Translations under genes and position numbers: made by a program
Shown: positions 54,201 through 63,731 of the stretch, piece by piece
Layout of the letters: every line of letters begins with the position of its first letter
Numbering within the stretch: the first letter of the stretch is position 1
The notes under the pieces: generated by a model
The model's database searches: none
What the model was told of the DNA's origin: nothing
The model's input: only the letters and a program-made list of their open reading frames with translations
From: Colwellia sp. MB02u-6
GTDB taxonomy: Bacteria > Pseudomonadota > Gammaproteobacteria > Enterobacterales > Alteromonadaceae
Direction: 5' to 3'
DNA: 64,000 nt
NCBI RefSeq assembly: GCF_014077095.1
Contig: NZ_JACGVG010000035.1
Span: 1 to 64,000 of the forward strand

Positions 54201-54773
54201 TTATACCCAACTTGATATTATATGTTTATCACTACCCCTAAGAGCGTTACATTTAGTAATTAAAAGTAAAAGCAAACCAATGAACATCACAATTAATGTA
54301 GGTGTTTCATCTACTGGATAAGCATTCCCTGGACCAGCAGTCACTAGTCCACCACCGAAATAATCAGTTACCCGTTTTCCGTCTTTAGTGTAGTAATGCC
54401 GTAAATTAGTCACTCTCATTTCATCTTCAATATCCACATTAAATTTATATAAAACGTTATTATTACTAGGTTGAATATCTTTCCATATAAACTGTACGTA
54501 ATTCCACTTATTAGCAATAATGCCAAAATCCTGTCCCAATGGTTTAACAGAGGTATCCTGATTTATAACTTTAAACTGCTTGACCGCTTTATCTTTTTCT
54601 CTAAAATTTGCGACTGGGTCGGTGCCAGAAACGATCCATTCAACATGGAAATCATTCCAATCAACTCCAGGGGGCTTGCCATTTCCTCCTATTGAAATCA
54701 CGCCCGCCATGGCGCTTTGCATAAAAAGCATAAATAACGGGATAACACAGAAATTCATAAGTTTAATGTTCAT
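54201..54773 (-). CDS. exported protein with possible degenerate PEP-CTERM-like tail
   Basis: A 190-residue protein with a signal peptide (CVIPLFMLFMQSAMA). The mature part contains SIGGNGKPPGVDWNDF and no cysteines until the tail. Near the C-terminus VDETPTLIVMFIGLLLLL is followed by TKCNALRGS, which resembles a PEP-CTERM or similar sorting tail with an altered PEP motif. A C-terminal membrane anchor is the alternative. It stands alone in the accessory region. Function unknown. Confidence 0.6.
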   Translation of the reverse strand: MNIKLMNFCVIPLFMLFMQSAMAGVISIGGNGKPPGVDWNDFHVEWIVSGTDPVANFREKDKAVKQFKVINQDTSVKPLGQDFGIIANKWNYVQFIWKDIQPSNNNVLYKFNVDIEDEMRVTNLRHYYTKDGKRVTDYFGGGLVTAGPGNAYPVDETPTLIVMFIGLLLLLITKCNALRGSDKHIISSWV

Positions 54774-55195
54774 TTACGGCTCACTATATCATTAGGTTAG
54801 GGATGAAAATAATCTCATTGTGTATTACGACGGTCGATCTTTGAGACTATTCAACCAACTCAAGAAGAACAGATTAGATGAAATTTACTGTGATATAACT
54901 GATTTTTGTCAGGCAATAATAATTCAATGAAAGCTATAAAAAATAACTGTTGGAATCCAAAAACGTGAACGTTTGATTTACATGACCACCAATAAAGTTA
55001 TAATAATTATTATTTGCTTTCACATGTCAACTAAATCACCATTATTTCAAAGTTATTATATTTAATATCAGGCTAGATTTGACAAAGTACATAGATTTCG
55101 TTTTTAGGATATTACTGAGACGACTCACTAGTACGGAATAAACTGATCATTATAAAGTCTATACCAAATAATTCATTGCTAATGTCTTTTCTGCG

Positions 55196-55224
55196 CACAA
55201 AGTGATCGTTAATAATTCAAAAGT
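55196..55224 (-). repeat. dispersed repeat, copy R4
   Basis: These 29 bases (CACAAAGTGATCGTTAATAA and nine more) are the exact reverse complement of 36385-36413. Confidence 0.85.
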
Positions 55225-55747
55225 TAATGATTATAATGGTGGCTAAGCGGACTATTTATTTTGAAAAATATACCTCTGAACTAGGACTACTTTGAAAACT
55301 GATAAAGTGTTGTTAATAATAAATAAAATGGTAAATTAATGAAAATTAAGTCGGTTAACTTTAGTCATGAGTTGGTAAGGGTATAAAGTGGAGTATCACT
55401 TATTTTTCGATGTAGCTAATGCAATAAAATACATGCATAAACTCTATATAGGCCCTTTTGTTGTAAAACGGCAAGATAATACCCATACCCACACCCAACC
55501 TGATAGCAGTCTATCTAAAGTACTTTAAGAGAATATTAAGCGTTTCTTAGCAATAAACCTTTAAGCCTTTGCAATACAATACAGAAAGCTCTAGTGAAAT
55601 ATGGGAAGTCCAAACATTTACTGATCTTTGTATCTATCATCAAATGAATAACACATATTATTGGTCGTGTTGTTAGGTGTTCAAGTAGTAAAATTGCTTG
55701 CAGATAATTTTTCTACATTAGCAGAGGCCTTATTACTGTATCTAGTT

Positions 55748-55873
55748 ACCTTTCTTCTGCTTATCAACGAATGATTGAAGCTTATAGCCTATGCACTTTG
55801 TAATGTATTTACCTTTCTTCTGCTTATCAACGAATGATTGAAGCTTATAGCCTATGCACTTTGTAATGTATTT
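55748..55873. repeat. perfect 63-bp tandem duplication
   Basis: Two identical adjacent units, 55748-55810 and 55811-55873, beginning ACCTTTCTTCTGCTTATCAA. The unit length is a multiple of three, but no reading frame through it is supported. Identity implies a recent event. Confidence 0.92.
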
Positions 55874-55929
55874 ACTGAAGATTTTATATCTGTTCACTAA
55901 CCGTAAACTTTGCATTTCTACTCTAATAT

Positions 55930-55963
55930 AAAAAGCCTGTTTGATTACTCAAAACAGACTTTT
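55930..55963 (-). terminator. terminator of the dipeptidase gene
   Basis: AAAAGCCTGTTT pairs with AAACAGACTTTT (one mismatch) around nine bases, 28 bases past the stop on the minus strand. Confidence 0.75.
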
Positions 55964-55990
55964 GTTATTGCTTTAACCAATCATCTTTAT

Positions 55991-57283
55991 TTAGCTTTTG
56001 GCTTGAATTTCCTTGGCAACTTTTTGCACATCATCAAGTACTCGTAATAAATTTTCACCCCAAAGTTTTTCAATGTCTTGTGCATTATAACCACGTTTTA
56101 CCAGCTCTAATGTGACATTAAATGTTTCAGAAGCATCATTCCAGCCATCAATACCACCACCACCATCAAAATCAGAGCTGATCCCGACATGACTAATACC
56201 GATACGTTTGACTATGTAATCAATGTGGTCAACGAAATCGCTAACGTTAACTTGTTCAATCGTATCACTGATCGCATCAATCTCCGGTTGTGCTTGTGCG
56301 CTAATTGAATCATATAAATCCCAATATTCATCTAACTTATCCGCAGATAATGCTTTTCTCTCTTTTTTAGTTAAAATCTTTGCCCCTTGCGCCAAAGCAA
56401 ATTTTTGGTAAATATCAAATTTAACTTTGGCAAAGTTTTTAGATTTCTCTCCATCAATATAAGAACGGAATGCTACAGTTTGTACAACTCCTCCATTTTT
56501 CTTCAGGGCAAGTAACTCTTCATCATCAAGGTTTCTACTGTGATCATACATTGCTCGACTGGCAGAATGAGAGGCGATAACTGGGGCTTGTGATAATGCC
56601 ATCATCTGCATATTAGCGGCTTTTGATGGATGAGAAATATCAACCATAATGCCCCACTTATTCATCTCAACAAGCACTTTTTTACCTAAATCACTCAAAC
56701 CGTTATGAAGCCACTTCTTATCTTTATCACCAGTATTTGAATCACTCAATTGGCTATGACCATTGTGTGCTAATGACATATATCGAGCACCAAGGTCGTA
56801 GAATTTTTTTACATTAGTGATATCAGTACCGATAGGGTAACCATTTTCCACACCTATCATCGCGACTTTTTTACCACTTTTTAAAATACGGCGAACGTCA
56901 TCAGAAGAGAGAGCTAATTCAATTTGATCGGGGGCGATTTCTTTGGTTAAACGATGAATAGAGTTAAATTTATCCATTGCCTTTTTATGTGCATTGGTAA
57001 AGCCTACTTCGTTAAGCTCACCTTGACCGGTATAAACAATCAACCATGAAACATCTAACCCACCTTCTTTCATTTTAGGGAGATTAACTTGGCTTTTTAA
57101 ACGCATGGTATAGTTTTTATCTTCAACAAAATTAGCGTTACTAAAATCATTGTGGGTATCGAGCACGATGGCTTTTTCATGAATAATTTTTGCTTGTTCT
57201 TCTACAGATAATTTTGATGTGTCATTGATACAGCCAGATAAAGCAAATGTGGTTAAGGTGATAAGAGAGAATTTAAACGTCAT
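55991..57283 (-). CDS. membrane dipeptidase (peptidase M19), lipoprotein
   Basis: A 430-residue zinc dipeptidase of the renal dipeptidase family, cleaving dipeptides at the cell envelope. The N-terminus has a lipoprotein signal with lipobox LSGC (residue 18). Metal ligands are present in LDTHNDFS, the glutamate of GVENGYPIG, the histidine of MSLAHNGHSQLSDS, DISHPSKAA, and SHSASRAMYDHSRN. The C-terminal HVGISSDFDGGG is also typical. It stands alone at the right part of the accessory region next to a dead IS3 element. Confidence 0.92.
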   Translation of the reverse strand: MTFKFSLITLTTFALSGCINDTSKLSVEEQAKIIHEKAIVLDTHNDFSNANFVEDKNYTMRLKSQVNLPKMKEGGLDVSWLIVYTGQGELNEVGFTNAHKKAMDKFNSIHRLTKEIAPDQIELALSSDDVRRILKSGKKVAMIGVENGYPIGTDITNVKKFYDLGARYMSLAHNGHSQLSDSNTGDKDKKWLHNGLSDLGKKVLVEMNKWGIMVDISHPSKAANMQMMALSQAPVIASHSASRAMYDHSRNLDDEELLALKKNGGVVQTVAFRSYIDGEKSKNFAKVKFDIYQKFALAQGAKILTKKERKALSADKLDEYWDLYDSISAQAQPEIDAISDTIEQVNVSDFVDHIDYIVKRIGISHVGISSDFDGGGGIDGWNDASETFNVTLELVKRGYNAQDIEKLWGENLLRVLDDVQKVAKEIQAKS

Positions 57284-57568
57284 GTGTTGTCCTTATTATT
57301 ATTTTTCGTTGTCATTTTAATGAGCTTATGATGTTTATTAGATATTTTCAGTAATTTGCGACGAAGTAATTGTTTATAACGATTGTTGGATAAATTTAAT
57401 TTTAATTAATTTCAACCTTTTCGTAAAAGTAACGTGTTAATAACTCAAGTTTTGGGGAGCGCTTTTATCCAATAAAAGTGAACCCTAACTCACTTTTTAG
57501 TGGCATAGTTAATCTGACTACCTAACTAGAGGTGTTATTATTCACCTCATCAAACTTTAGGTGACACT
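57284..57568. other. region between dipeptidase and IS3 remnant
   Basis: It holds the dipeptidase promoter. At its right end TGACTACCTAACTAGAGGTG (57517-57536) resembles the left inverted repeat of IS3-group elements carrying this type of orfA, and may be the left end of the remnant. Confidence 0.4.
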
Positions 57569-58603
<1,035 letters not shown>

Positions 58604-58850
58604 TCAAGTGGTGGTTTTATAATGACAAATTGACTGGTAAGAATAAATGGATTGTTCCTTCAATAGGATGTTGCAGAATAAATCTTATTTATACTGTAGG
58701 TAATATTAGCTACGTGCCTATGATACTGATAGGGTGCGGATACAGGGTTATAAACCCGCTTAAAATTACATAACACAATAATTAACAATTAGATCGACAC
58801 TTTTTTTAGGTACTACGGTCTACTATACTTAAAGCAATAAAGAGGATGAA
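58604..58850. other. right edge of the accessory region and promoter of the DUF3016 gene
   Basis: About 250 bases containing the lost right end of the IS3 remnant. A small dyad GGGTTATAAACCC lies at about 58753-58765. No gene is supported. Confidence 0.35.
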
Positions 58851-59354
58851 ATGATGAATAAATTTATGACAGGTTTATTAAGCCTTGTTGTCGTTTTAAT
58901 ATCAGCGGCACCAACACAAGCGGCGCAAGTTGAAGTTAAGTGGACAAATCCTGACAAGTATTCTGATATTGATGCGGGCCAAGAACATCGTCAACACTTC
59001 AAAGACAGAACATTTAAAGCTTTTGAAGAGCATTTTGCTAAAATGGCTGAAGCGCTACCAGAACAACAAAAATTAGTTTTTGATATAACGAACCTAGACT
59101 TAGCCGGTGATGTTAATTTTGGTGGTATGAAACGTATTCGTATTATAAAAGATATCTTTTTTCCGCGTATGGAGTTTAGTTACCAATTATTAAATGCCGA
59201 TAATACTGTGGTTAAAAGCGCAGAGGTTTCATTAAAAGATATGGGTTTTTTAATGAATAACAGTTTTAGATATCGTAATAAATCGTTAAGTTATGAAAAA
59301 GATATGCTTGATGACTGGTTTAGAAATACCTTTGAAAATGAGATAATTAAATAG
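58851..59354 (+). CDS. DUF3016 domain secreted protein
   Basis: A 167-residue periplasmic protein of unknown function. A signal peptide (SLVVVLISAAPTQA) is followed by the DUF3016 pattern VEVKWTNPDKYSDIDAGQ, DITNLDLAGDVN and an aromatic C-terminal part. ATG 58851 and 58854 are both possible; AGAGGA lies before them. It is monocistronic with its own terminator and is common near housekeeping genes in Alteromonadales. Confidence 0.85.
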   Translation: MMNKFMTGLLSLVVVLISAAPTQAAQVEVKWTNPDKYSDIDAGQEHRQHFKDRTFKAFEEHFAKMAEALPEQQKLVFDITNLDLAGDVNFGGMKRIRIIKDIFFPRMEFSYQLLNADNTVVKSAEVSLKDMGFLMNNSFRYRNKSLSYEKDMLDDWFRNTFENEIIK

Positions 59355-59488
59355 CCTGACTTTTCTAATCAGAGCGGTCTAATCCAAGTTTTTCATTAGC
59401 ATTGCCAGCAAGGATTGTGCCAGCGAAAATCTATTAGCTATCAGCTTTAAGTGAAAATTGATCAGTAAAGGATAAAATTTCAGGCATA

Positions 59489-59516
59489 AAAAAACGCAGT
59501 AAAGCTGCGTTTTTTG
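59489..59516. terminator. bidirectional terminator
   Basis: AAAAAACGCAG pairs with CTGCGTTTTTT around TAAAG. It lies between the DUF3016 gene and the convergent small gene. Confidence 0.92.
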
Positions 59517-59534
59517 GTTTTACTTCTTGGCTAT

Positions 59535-59831
59535 TTAGCTTTGTTCAAGCTTAGCCAGTACCGTAAATAACTGCTCTATTTTTTTTACAATATCGATCAG
59601 TGCCTGCTGATCAGAGGTTTTTTGCCAAAAAACCAAGTCATTGGCTACTTCTTCCACATAAGGCTGAAAAGTATTGGCTGAACATTTAAAGCCAGCGTCA
59701 GGGGTAAATATTGCCGCAAAGCCTGCTTGCTTGGCTTCACGTAATGTAGTTAATGTGGCATCTGCCGCCAGTGACTTCTTTAAAATGATCGAAATATTAT
59801 CGATTAATTGTTTGTGTACCGCTTCGCTCAT
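59535..59831 (-). CDS. small conserved-looking hypothetical protein
   Basis: A 98-residue, probably helical, cytoplasmic protein (HKQLIDNISIILKKSLAADA, then a loop with FTPDAGFKCSANTFQP, then a long C-terminal helix). One cysteine and no signal peptide. I do not recognise the family. It is convergent with the DUF3016 gene and lies in the same direction as epmB. Confidence 0.6.
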   Translation of the reverse strand: MSEAVHKQLIDNISIILKKSLAADATLTTLREAKQAGFAAIFTPDAGFKCSANTFQPYVEEVANDLVFWQKTSDQQALIDIVKKIEQLFTVLAKLEQS

Positions 59832-59885
59832 AATAACTCATCTTCGTTTCGTGTCTTCAATAGCGCTATTATGCCAAATTGATTG

Positions 59886-60059
59886 GCATTTTGTTAGCTT
59901 CTAAGATAATTTCTCTAACAAGTTTTGGCATTAAATTACGGTGAATATTTACATAGCCAATGTTAGGTCAAATTGTTCTTAGGTTTTGTTTGCTGCTCCC
60001 GCAATTTCTCTAACCAGCTTTGGCATTAAATTATGGTGATATTTATATGGTCAATGCTA
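59886..60059 (-). repeat. two decayed copies of the epmB 3' end
   Basis: Behind the epmB stop the minus strand repeats, twice, the segment encoding the EpmB C-terminus: LMPKLVREIAG appears in the gene, again near 59995-60030 (almost unchanged), and again near 59900-59938 (more diverged). The spacing is 98 and 95 bases. The copies are untranslated unless reading passes the stop. Confidence 0.85.
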
Positions 60060-60061
60060 GG

Positions 60062-61090
60062 TTAGGTTAAATTGATGGGTGTTTTGTTCGCTTCTCCCGC
60101 AATTTCTCTAACCAGTTTTGGCATTAAATAGCCGGGTAAAATCGCCATTAGCTGCAAAGTGATTTTTTTTGCCTCTGCTTCTGTGACATCAAAATGAGCA
60201 ACGCCTTGTACTTTATCAAATAAATGTAAGTAGTAAGGCTGAATACCGACATCAAATAAGCCTTCACTTAATGCTGCTAGCGTGTTGGCGCTGTCATTAA
60301 TGCCTTTTAACAATACGCTTTGATTAAATAGTGGAATTCTGGCCGCAAGCAAAGGCTCAATAGCTTGTGAAACGTTAGCGTCGATTTCGTTGGCATGATT
60401 GATGTGAAAAACAATGACAGGTTTAAGTCTTGTTAAACTTAAGGTTTTAACCAAAGCTGGCGTTATACGCTGTGGAATAACGATGGGCAAACGCGTGTGA
60501 ATACGTAACCGTGTCACGTGGGGGATTTTTTCAACTTCGGTAATTAACCATTGCAAGTGCTCGTCACTGGCCATTAGGGGATCGCCACCGCTAAAAATCA
60601 CTTCGTTGATTTCTAAATGCTGCTCAATATAGCTAAGTGCTTGTTGCCACCTTGCTTTATTTGGGCTGTTATCGGCATAAGGAAAGTGGCGGCGAAAACA
60701 GTAGCGACAGTTAATCGCACAGCCTGTTTTCACCATCATTAATACCCGATGTTTATATTTATGCAGCAATCCTGGGGCGACGGTGTCATGTTCTTCTAGT
60801 GGATCTTCGCTATAGCCGTCAGTTATTGAGAATTCTAGATCTAATGGCATAACCTGTTTTAGAATAGGGTCGTTGATATCGCCTTTTTTAATGCGAGAAA
60901 TTAAGGGCCGCGGCACACGCACAGGAAATAGTTTACGTGCAGCAAAGTGCTGTTGATAGCTTTCTGGTGAAATTTCGACCAACTCTAACAAGGTTTTTGG
61001 GTCGGTAACAACATTTGCCAATTCTTTTTGCCAAGAAGTGTGCAATTTATCGCTGATTTGGGTTATTATTTGCGGCATTTCTATATTCAA
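60062..61090 (-). CDS. epmB: EF-P (R)-beta-lysylation enzyme, lysine 2,3-aminomutase-like
   Basis: EpmB is a radical SAM, PLP-dependent enzyme converting (S)-alpha-lysine to (R)-beta-lysine, which EpmA attaches to elongation factor P. The cluster motif TGCAINCRYCFRRHFPY has the CxxxCxxC spacing. SGGDPLMASDE and RLRIHTRLPIVIPQRI follow, and the PLP-lysine region LFNQSVLLKGIND is present. 342 residues is normal. It is divergent from its own target gene efp with a 46-base gap, the usual arrangement. Its 3' end is tandemly repeated downstream. Confidence 0.95.
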   Translation of the reverse strand: MNIEMPQIITQISDKLHTSWQKELANVVTDPKTLLELVEISPESYQQHFAARKLFPVRVPRPLISRIKKGDINDPILKQVMPLDLEFSITDGYSEDPLEEHDTVAPGLLHKYKHRVLMMVKTGCAINCRYCFRRHFPYADNSPNKARWQQALSYIEQHLEINEVIFSGGDPLMASDEHLQWLITEVEKIPHVTRLRIHTRLPIVIPQRITPALVKTLSLTRLKPVIVFHINHANEIDANVSQAIEPLLAARIPLFNQSVLLKGINDSANTLAALSEGLFDVGIQPYYLHLFDKVQGVAHFDVTEAEAKKITLQLMAILPGYLMPKLVREIAGEANKTPINLT

Positions 61091-61136
61091 TTTTTAACCT
61101 TTGCGTTTACTGCGTGAACGAACGAGCATAATAATT

Positions 61137-61709
61137 ATGGCTAATTTTAGCACTAACCAGTTCAAAGCTGGACTTAAATTAATGATTGATGGTGAACCTT
61201 GTAACATTATCGATAATGAAATTGTAAAGCCAGGTAAAGGGCAAGCATTCAACCGTATTAAAATTCGTAAGTTAATATCTGGCAAAATATTAGAAAAAAC
61301 CTATAAATCAGGTGAAAGTGTTGAAGGCGCCGATGTGATGGATTCAGAGTTAGGTTATTTATATGCTGATGGTGAGTTTTGGCATTTTATGGATAATGTA
61401 ACCTTTGAACAAGTGGCGGCAGACGATAAAGCTGTGGGCGATGTCGCTAAGTGGTTAGCGGAAGGTGATATGTGTACCATTACATTTTGGAATGGTAACC
61501 CTATTTCAGTCGAGCCACCGAACTTCGTTGAGTTACAAATCACTGAAACTGACCCTGGCCTAAAAGGTGATACCGCAGGCACTGGCGGTAAACCGGCAAC
61601 ACTGGCAACCGGCGCCGTGGTACGTGTACCACTATTTGTCCAAATAGGTGATGTGGTAAAGGTTGATACGCGCAATGGTGACTATGTGTCACGTGCGGGT
61701 AAGTCTTAA
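61137..61709 (+). CDS. efp: elongation factor P
   Basis: EF-P rescues ribosomes stalled at polyproline. The start at ATG 61137 gives [14 protein letters not shown] and 190 residues. The modified lysine lies in VKPGKGQAF (K34 type), as needed for beta-lysylation by EpmB and EpmA. The three KOW/OB domains are intact: [26 protein letters not shown], and the C-terminal [11 protein letters not shown] terminator follows. Confidence 0.97.
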   Translation: MANFSTNQFKAGLKLMIDGEPCNIIDNEIVKPGKGQAFNRIKIRKLISGKILEKTYKSGESVEGADVMDSELGYLYADGEFWHFMDNVTFEQVAADDKAVGDVAKWLAEGDMCTITFWNGNPISVEPPNFVELQITETDPGLKGDTAGTGGKPATLATGAVVRVPLFVQIGDVVKVDTRNGDYVSRAGKS

Positions 61710-61735
61710 GTTTTAGCTAGTATTGCCTAATGACA

Positions 61736-61762
61736 AAAGCCTGCATTTTGCGGGCTTTTTTG
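61736..61762 (+). terminator. efp terminator
   Basis: GCCTGC pairs with GCGGGC (wobble included) around ATTTT, preceded by A and followed by T6. Confidence 0.88.
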
Positions 61763-61966
61763 TTGCCGAGCCATGATACCCTTGCTTAAATTAATGGCAT
61801 TTTTCTACCGTGGCAAGGCAAGCGCCTTGACCACAATTTATTACTGGTTCGCCATTATTACTCGTTAACTTACTAAGTGCATTTTGGCGAAAGCACAAAG
61901 CATTATAAGTTGAAAATGACCAACTTGCCCCCACATTAAAGGCACGCAATTTTTTTAAGGTTCGCT

Positions 61967-62908
61967 ATGCACTCAGCATTAAAAATATCAGGATTAAAGA
62001 AAACCTATAAAGGTGGTTTTCAAGCACTTAAAGGTATTGACCTGACGGTTAAACAAGGTGATTTTTTTGCTTTGCTTGGCCCTAATGGCGCCGGTAAATC
62101 GACCACTATCGGTATTATTATGTCATTAGTAAATAAAACGGCAGGTAAAGTTGTTGTTTTTGGGCATGATATTGATCAAGAACTTGAAACAGCGAAAAGC
62201 TTTATTGGTGTAGTACCGCAAGAGTTTAACTTCAATCAATTCGAGTCGTTAATGAAAATCTTGGTTAACCAAGCAGGTTACTACGGTGTAGAGCGTAAAC
62301 TAGCGGTTCAGCGAGCTGAGAAATATTTAAAAAAATTAGACTTATGGGATAAACGTAATGACTCGGCCCGTATGCTTTCAGGTGGCATGAAGCGTCGGTT
62401 AATGATTGCTCGAGCATTAATGCATGAACCACAAATGCTGATACTTGACGAACCTACTGCCGGTGTAGATATTGAACTACGCCGCTCAATGTGGGAGTTT
62501 TTACGTGAGCTTAATCAGCAAGGCATTACTATTATTTTAACCACACATTATTTGGAAGAAGCGGAGATGCTTTGCCGAAATATTGCCATTATAGACTCAG
62601 GTATTATCGTTGAAAATACCGATATGAAATCCTTATTAGCTAAATTAGATGTAGAAACCTTTGTTTTTGATTTAAAGCCAAATAGTGTGCCGACAGCCTT
62701 GGCAGATTTTAGCTCTAGAGTGATTGATGATCACACCTTAGAAGTGGACGTTAAAAAAAATCAAACCATTAATGCTGTGTTTATTGATCTCAATAAACAA
62801 GGTATTGAAGTATTAAGTATGCGCAATAAAAGTAATCGCCTAGAAGAGTTATTTGTTGGTCTAGTCGGTAGCGGTCAAGCAGCGAGCGAAAGCGCGGTTA
62901 AGGAATAA
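61967..62908 (+). CDS. ABC transporter ATP-binding protein (ABC-2 exporter, YadG-like)
   Basis: A 313-residue ATPase. Walker A GPNGAGKSTT, Q-loop VVPQEFNF, signature LSGGMKRR, Walker B MLILDEPTAG and the switch histidine LTTHYLEEAEML are all present. The C-terminal 80 residues form the extension typical of ABC-2 exporters. The permease gene follows after 5 bases. This pair resembles E. coli yadG-yadH, whose substrate is not established. Confidence 0.93.
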   Translation: MHSALKISGLKKTYKGGFQALKGIDLTVKQGDFFALLGPNGAGKSTTIGIIMSLVNKTAGKVVVFGHDIDQELETAKSFIGVVPQEFNFNQFESLMKILVNQAGYYGVERKLAVQRAEKYLKKLDLWDKRNDSARMLSGGMKRRLMIARALMHEPQMLILDEPTAGVDIELRRSMWEFLRELNQQGITIILTTHYLEEAEMLCRNIAIIDSGIIVENTDMKSLLAKLDVETFVFDLKPNSVPTALADFSSRVIDDHTLEVDVKKNQTINAVFIDLNKQGIEVLSMRNKSNRLEELFVGLVGSGQAASESAVKE

Positions 62909-62913
62909 ATATT

Positions 62914-63687
62914 ATGGCATCATCTAGAAATATCATTGCGCTTAAGAGTATTCTGCACAAAGAAATACACCGCTTTATGCGTATTTGGGTGCAAACCTTG
63001 GTTCCACCGGCGATTACCATTAGTTTGTATTTTGTTATCTTTGGCTCGTTAATTGGCTCGCGCATTGGTGAAATGGGTGGCTTTGATTATATGTCATTCA
63101 TTGTGCCCGGTTTGATTATGATGAGTGTTATTACCAACTCATATTCTAATGTCGCCTCGTCATTTTTCAGTGCCAAGTGGCAACGCAATGTCGAAGAAAT
63201 GCTAGTGGCACCTGTACCTAATTGGGTGATTGTTGCTGGCTATGTGGGCGGCGGAATGGCACGAGGTATGTTAGTAGGCAGTATAGTGACGCTAGTATCT
63301 ATGTTTTTTGTTGATATACAAATACATAACATGTGGGTGATTATTACCACCGTGGCACTTACCTCAGCTACCTTTGCTCTAGGAGGATTAATTAACGCCA
63401 TTTTTGCCGGTAGTTTTGACGATATATCTATTATCCCCACTTTTATATTAACGCCACTGACCTATTTGGGTGGGGTGTTTTATTCGATCAGTTTGTTACC
63501 TGATTTTTGGCAAGGTGTTTCACAAATTAATCCGATTGTGTATATGGTCAGTGCTTTTAGATATGGTTTTTTAGGTATTTCTGATGTGAGTTTGGCCTTG
63601 TCATTTTCGGTGTTAGGCGTGCTTATTGTGAGTTTGTACACTATTGCTATGGTGTTAATTACTAAAGGTATTGGCTTAAGAAGTTAA
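62914..63687 (+). CDS. ABC-2 type transporter permease (YadH-like)
   Basis: A 257-residue inner-membrane protein with about six helices, the partner of the ATPase just upstream. The ABC-2 signature region TPLTYLGGVFYSISLLPDFW followed by INPIVYMVSAFRYGFLG is clear. ATG 62914 lies five bases past the ATPase stop. Substrate unknown. Confidence 0.92.
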   Translation: MASSRNIIALKSILHKEIHRFMRIWVQTLVPPAITISLYFVIFGSLIGSRIGEMGGFDYMSFIVPGLIMMSVITNSYSNVASSFFSAKWQRNVEEMLVAPVPNWVIVAGYVGGGMARGMLVGSIVTLVSMFFVDIQIHNMWVIITTVALTSATFALGGLINAIFAGSFDDISIIPTFILTPLTYLGGVFYSISLLPDFWQGVSQINPIVYMVSAFRYGFLGISDVSLALSFSVLGVLIVSLYTIAMVLITKGIGLRS

Positions 63688-63731
63688 GCTTAACCACTAG
63701 CTAATAAATTGAAATTTATAGGTAAAAAGTA

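Larger units (their letters stand above)
54774..55929. other. gene-free stretch with repeats
   Basis: About 1.15 kb without a supported gene, very AT rich. It holds the inverted repeat copy R4 (55196-55224) and a perfect 63-bp tandem duplication (55748-55873). Confidence 0.55.

Noticed and set aside
55370-55450. A fourth copy of the groEL tail
   Set aside because: Only the upstream GGGTATAAA...GTATC part resembles the 43.4-kb region; the ATGATGTAATAG core and the terminator are absent.
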